Source: Cladophialophora immunda (Eukaryota > Ascomycota > Eurotiomycetes > Chaetothyriales > Herpotrichiellaceae). Taken from it: 64,000 nucleotides of DNA. Where the stretch lies: assembly GCF_000835495.1 (NCBI RefSeq), contig NW_015622541.1:8166861-8230860 (forward strand). Direction: 5' to 3'. Shown here piece by piece: positions 58,789-64,000 of the stretch (positions are counted from its first letter, which is position 1; every line of letters starts with the position of its first letter). The notes beneath the pieces were generated by a model. It made no database searches. It saw nothing but the letters and a program-made list of their open reading frames with translations, and was not told the origin of the DNA. The position numbers and the translations under genes were made by a program.

Positions 58789-61700
58789 GAAGAATAGCTA
58801 GGGTCGAGTCCGAACCGGGTAAGGTAAGCGAAATTAGTAGAGTTAGGAGCTACGGGTGAATCTAGTAGAATAGATGGGATGAATGCAATATAGATAATGG
58901 ATACGAGGACTTTGAGTTAAAGTGTGATAGTTTGCTGGTCACTATTAAATTCGCGTTCATCGATATCATTAGTTATTTAACGACGATGACGGCATTAGTT
59001 AAGGACGAACCTATCTAGGTCGACGAAGTATTTCAGTACTCGTACCGTATCCAACTCCTCATTTACCGTCAATATCGACATGCCGTATGGCCAGAGTAGA
59101 TTGCTAGTCATTTACAGCGACGACAGCATCGATTAAGCCCGTTAGATACCCGGTATGTCCAGAATCAAGTTTTTTAGTGGCCCGATTTACTACAGAATCG
59201 TGACGTCGTGTATACGATCCACTAGAGGATTTAAGACCCCGTTCCTCAGTTAGATATCCATACGGACGGGTTATTATGCGGTAGTCCGACCGAGTAATGT
59301 CGATATGTATATCGCGGCGAGGCGACTATGAAGGTTCATTAGGCACGATATCATCCCAGTTAGCGAGGCTATGCCGGTGCGCCGTGTGCCGGTTGAGGAG
59401 GCTATCCCTACGCCCGGCCGTAGAAATCGGTATATTACTAGCGGGTATTCCCCCGTAGTCGAGGGTCCTAGTATTTTGAGGTCCACGCCCCAGAGCGGGC
59501 TGAAGAAGCCGCCCCAAAGCTATCACTACCACCACTTAGTAAGGTCGAATGAGTACGACAGATATTATAGTAAAGGATAGAAAAGATCTAGGACCGTGAA
59601 CAGCGTACTATCGACGAAGGAGCGTATAACGAGCCTAGTCCATAGTTAGAATGAACTGGGTGGGCCTAGTATTTACGCAAATTGGACCGTGATGAGTTAT
59701 TATAGAGTATCGCTACGCTAGAGATGGATCCAGAACCCGTTAGTTAAGTGATATAGTAAGCGATGGATAAGATAATGCGATAATGTTAAGTCACCGTCAG
59801 GGCGTATGCCGGAGTATTTATGCGTAAGGAGGTGATGCGGACCGAAGAAGATTAAAGTCGATTCGTGCCATTAAAAGGATACCAAAATCCGGAAGAGATT
59901 CAGGATAAAGGTCGATATTAGTAGTAGATTATTATATTTTTCGTTCGTACGTAGCGGTTATATTTATAGAAGAGTCCTAAATATATATTAAAGCATCACT
60001 AGTAGTACGCGTTTCAGTAATTGATATAGGAGGCCTAGTAGGAGGTCGAGAGGAGTAAGTTACAGTATGAGGAGGGTGAGTACGTCGCCGCAGTAGCTAG
60101 TGAGTATATGAGTGATATTGAGGTCGAATCGCCGGATGAGAGGAGTAGTGATGGCGAGGATAATATGGAACTATAGTGTCCCTAAGGATTTATCCCGTTA
60201 GAGGGTACTTAGCGAGTATATTTAGCGTTTTGCATTTCGTTATTATGCTAGAAAGCCTACTAATATGAATACGAATATGTATTAGTATGCGTATTGGCCG
60301 TATTAGGTGTCGATGCGTATAGATAGAAAGGATATAATATATATCCGCCTATTTTATCTAGTATGATTAAAATCGCCCGGTTGATGATGATTCAGTATGC
60401 GTTCTAAGAAACCACCCTAGACCCCGATAGTGCCTATAGCGATAGTGATAGCGACGATTTAACCCTCAGTACGAATGATGGTGAAGACGACAGCTATAGT
60501 CACGACGAGTACGACTATCCATTTGGTCCAGAACCCAAGTAAGTAGGATATATCGACGTAGTTTAGTATATAGTGGACTAATTTATGTTGCGTACTAGCT
60601 ACGGTCCCATAGAATGGATGTTGGATTTACGTATATACGGTATGAAGATTCAGTTTAGTGGTACGGCACCTGGTTTTATTGATTAGCATAGTGATCAAAT
60701 TATGTACAAAGACATCTAGTTCACTATGAGCTAGTTTCGCGGGATAGTGTATCAAATCGTGTATAATACCTGTAAGCGGTTATTGCGCCGCGTATTAGAC
60801 ATTAGTCCCCACTAAGAGCATAAATTACCCACTATTCCATGGGATGAATTACGTGACGATCCCGCCAACGTATAACCCGGTTGGAATTTTGTGCAGGATC
60901 GTCAGAACCCGTAGCCCGTGAATAGTGAATAGTGGTTGTTTGATCGATTGATGAAGAGTAGTCAATATCAATTTTTGTAGGATGGAGACGATGTGCGGTG
61001 GAATGTCGAAGAGGCATAGAGGTAGTTAGGTGAGGAAGATACCGTCCGAGAAGGGTTATTATTATTGAAGTAGTTTGTTGGAGGAGGACCCTGACGGGCA
61101 CCTAAGTTATTGAGTATTTGTCATAGTAACACTAGCTACGGTGGATATCGTAACATTAGTATTGAGGGTGGATTAGTATTCACCGCCACCCGGTACTATA
61201 AAGGGTATAGTATAAGTAGTGACGTGAAGATCATTTATTAGTATATGCTACGTGAGGTAGGGGAACTAGATATGTTATGGATGTAGTTAGTGTTACTATT
61301 ACGCTAACGCATTAAAGCTGAGATATACTACCGTAAGAGTCGAACGAGTTTTATTTGGCTGCGCTAGAGTCCTAGCGGACATATATTCACCCCTAGTCGA
61401 TTACGGGAGGGTTTGAAGCGAGTCGGCATAGTTAACTTGGGCCATACGTTGAATATCCAAATATATCGTCATTTGGGTATTAGTATTAGTTAGCGATATT
61501 TATAGACTAAGTCCGGGTTTGAGTATGACCCCGAGGATGAATAGGGCGAGATTAACGAAGATAAAGACAATATTATCGATCAATCCGCCGGATATATTAG
61601 CTATATCGCGTGGTCAATTTACGCGTAAGGCATTAGTGAGCGGGACGGTGAAGTAGTTAATAAGCGCGAGAAGTTTCGACGAGTTAGTATATTATAGTAT

Positions 61701-63915
61701 CGATTTTTGGGGTTCGCGTCTAGTTAGGAGGATAGTCGATAATAACGTCGCGGTGAACGTGAACCGTTTGAGAAAGAAGCCGAGGCGGGACGGTTTCGAC
61801 GATAGTAGTATTTACGGTAAGTCAACATTCAGATGGCGTTAGAGAAGATACTAGGTCGGGGCCGTTAATTTCGTAGTGTATAGCGAGATACTATTCAAGC
61901 CGTAATGCGAGGCGATCCGCGCGTGATAGTATTTATAGGGACCGGTAGTGATAAAACATTAATTTTTATGTTATCCGTATGGTGTAGCGTTAGCCGTAGA
62001 GGCACGACCGTAGTAGTAGTACCGTTAATCGCGTTACGAAGAGATATAAAACGGCGATGTCAGGAGTTGGGGTTAGAGTATATTAAGTAGTCGAGTTCAC
62101 GGATTACTAACGGGGCTGACATTGTGTTAGTGACGCCCGAAAGTATATTCAGTGCCGCATTCTAGAAGTTCATATAGCGTATAAAGAGCGGGAAACGATT
62201 AGATTGCATCGTAGTGGACGAGTGTCATATAGTGTTGAATAAGTAGAAGCATTTTCGCCGTCGCATGTAAGAATTAGGCGCGTTAAATCAATAGGATATG
62301 TAGATTTTGATGTTAACGGCCACTATACCCGTTTATATAGAGGATGAATTTCGACGTTGGATGGGTATTATTGATGTAGCCGTAAGTACATTTCGAGACG
62401 TTACGATACGAAAGAATATTGCATACCGTGTTCATTAGTTGAGACGTGCGAAGAGTGTAGGCAACACGTAGAAGAGAAGTCAGCGATTCCCACTAGATCA
62501 AGAGGAGGCACTAGCCCTAATAGAGACCATAGCGCATTTCGTACGCCAGTAGGTATGACGTCACCCCTATGGTAAGGTCGTGGTATATTGTCAAACCGTA
62601 CCGCAGACCAAGGCGTTGGCGGTGTTGTTAGTATGTGACATATACCACCACCACGCCGCCAACAAGGACATCAAGATGGGAGCGTTTTAGTCCGGCGCGA
62701 CGTCGTTGATTATCAGTACTAGTGCATTTGGCATAGGGGTGGACATCCGCGACATTCGCGTGATCATTTATATGGACGAACCGCGGTTATTGTTGGATTA
62801 CGGGTAAGAAAGTGGTTGAGCCGGATGGGACGGGTAGAGGAGTGAAGCGATCATTGTATTGCCGGCTAGGGTAGGTCGACATTACTAGCTATTATGGTAA
62901 CCCCGCGACTGGTAGGTGGACGAGGTGGCACGACGGTAGGTGTGGGATTTCATAGAAGTACGGTGTTAGCGAGAGGTGATGGATGGATTTATAGATGGGA
63001 ACGTTTAGCGCGAGGGGTATAGGAGTGACGAGGAGGCATATTAAGGTTATCGTTGGGAGGGAGAGTTCGTAGAGAGTAGTGAGGCTGAAGGCGAGGATAC
63101 CGATGGGAAGATCGGTAAGAGTGATGAGGAAGAGAGGAAGGAGACCGATAACGGCGACGATAATAATAGTAGCGAGTATGAGAGCGAGAGCGAGGGCGGG
63201 AGCGAGGGGGAAGCATATCAAGAGGCGAGGGTAAGAAAACGAGGGGTGGAGGCTATATAGGAAGATAGTTAGGAGTTTCGTCGGTAATAGAGTTAATAAT
63301 AGTATATTAGTTGAGGGTGGCAGACGCAGAAGTAAGAGAGTCGCCGTATGATAGAAGAGATTCGAGAGTATTTGGAGGTAGTGCATAGGAAATACATTTA
63401 TTGTTTTTGGCCCGGAGGGACATCGATAGTATATTTGTCAATATACTATTACTCGTAGTTATTGGCGCAAAACGCTAAAGAGTTATACCGAGGGATTAAA
63501 GGTTGGATTCGCGAGCGGAAGGCGATAGAATAATTTAGCGGGTGTTCGTTTTGTTTTATCCCCTAGGCATAGTGTTATAGATAGCGTTGGCGGGGGGGCG
63601 GCGACGGGGACGGGGATTTTAAGCGGTAATTAGACCTATATAGGAGGGCGACGCGATGTCAATATGAAGATGTAGTGTTGAGCATTATTGCGGCGGCAAT
63701 CATTTTCGAGGGTAGTACGGGGGCGGAGGCGTACATTGACGGATTAGACTGGTGGATTTAATAGAGGGGCGGGTAGGGGGTGGAAGAACTAGGGGAATTA
63801 ATTCGATATTTTAGTTAGGTAGCGGATAGCGGTGAGTTAGAGATGAGTCGGTTATTATAAGAATGTTAGTACGTATGGTAGTATTTATAGCGGTTTCCGG
63901 AGGGGTTAGTGAGCG

Positions 63916-64000
63916 TAGGGTTAGGGTTAGGGTTAGGGTTAGGGTTAGGGTTAGGGTTAGGGTTAGGGTTAGGGTTAGGGTTAGGGTTAGGGTTAGGGTT
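63916..64000 (+). repeat. Telomere, (TTAGGG)n
   Basis: After TAGGG at 63916-63920 there are 13 perfect TTAGGG units and a partial one to the window end, 80 bases without a mismatch. The G-rich strand runs 5' to 3' outward, the orientation of a right chromosome terminus. The real tract is probably longer than shown. Confidence 0.98.

Larger units (their letters stand above)
57803..63900 (+). pseudogene. Telomere-linked RecQ-like helicase, copy 2 (chromosome-end copy)
   Basis: It shares the zinc-finger-like 5' end with copy 1 up to 58389, then continues with unrelated sequence. The helicase core is at 61880-63400: motif I VFIGTGSDKTL (61928-61960; GSGK has become GSDK), VVVVPLIALRRDIKRRCQEL (motif Ia), motif II VDECHIVLNK (62217-62228 for DECH, intact), LTATIP, a canonical motif V STSAFGIGVDIRDI near 62720-62755, and YGQESGQAGWDG as motif VI. 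These match fungal telomere-linked RecQ helicases closely. Stops and the lost start make it a pseudogene, yet the core is less damaged than in copy 1. The 3' part, 62900-63900, encodes an acidic Glu/Gly/Ser-rich tail in places and runs almost to the telomere. Confidence 0.87.

Noticed and set aside
59274..59580. Three overlapping 69-70-codon frames on both strands
   Set aside because: They lie within the body of the copy 2 helicase unit and carry no independent features.
62892..63386. 164-codon minus-strand frame with many hydrophobic segments
   Set aside because: It is the reverse of a plus-strand acidic, Glu/Gly/Ser-rich helicase tail; complementing such codons gives Leu/Pro/Ser-rich frames.

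Overview
The window is the end of a chromosome from a filamentous ascomycete (Pezizomycotina). It closes at base 64000 with TTAGGG telomere repeats in the outward orientation. Genes on the left have short introns (about 41-71 bp) and fungal families: a Zn2Cys6 regulator, UstYa-like (DUF3328) oxidases, a Kex2-processed repeat precursor, a cupin and a class I hydrophobin. From about 16 kb onward nearly every old reading frame is broken by TAG/TAA. TpA is very common, CpA/TpG are scarce and CpG is retained. This is the signature of repeat-induced point mutation (RIP). I cannot name the species.

Region 1 (1-15.9 kb, genic). The left half looks like a small ribosomal-peptide (dikaritin/ustiloxin-type) cluster. 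It has a Zn2Cys6 regulator (782-2682, +), a UstYa-like gene with one in-frame stop (2958-3991, -), an intact three-exon UstYa-like gene (4902-5960, -) and a four-exon precursor (7338-8139, +) with a signal peptide and Kex2 KR sites around tandem repeats. A decayed MFS transporter (9031-10200, -) could have been the exporter. A single-domain cupin (11890-12354, +) and a class I hydrophobin (12894-13338, -) follow. The inferred logic is: the regulator switches on the cluster, Kex2 cuts the secreted precursor in the Golgi, and UstYa proteins oxidise or cyclise the repeated cores.

Region 2 (15.9-29.4 kb, dead repeats). There is a roughly 180-bp-armed inverted repeat, a complete but dead Ty3/gypsy element with 416-bp LTRs (16756-22328, minus strand), a cysteine/coiled-coil ORF relic (+), a dead chromodomain-bearing Ty3/gypsy polyprotein (minus), and two tandem arrays of 60-bp and 109-bp units.

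Region 3 (29.4-43.5 kb). A long RIP-broken reading frame of unknown family (about 29.8-33.9 kb, +) is followed by an RIP-broken SNF2-type helicase gene (about 36.2-42.15 kb, +). A short hairpin motif family (core GATCYA...CTATAGAC) lies in gaps of this region, in three predicted introns of the SNF2 gene, and as the repeated core of 47-bp and 65-bp tandem arrays.

Region 4 (43.5-64 kb, subtelomere proper). After a tract rich in CCTCG-T(n)-CGAGG hairpins comes a cluster of three RIP-damaged RecQ-like helicase genes: one on the minus strand (46.1-50.83 kb) and two on the plus strand (50.82-55.86 kb and 57.2-63.9 kb). Their N-termini resemble the OrsD/DUF3505 zinc-finger domain. The two plus-strand copies share a 1175-bp 5' block and then diverge abruptly, so at least one is a chimera. 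These fit the telomere-linked helicase class known from fungal chromosome ends.
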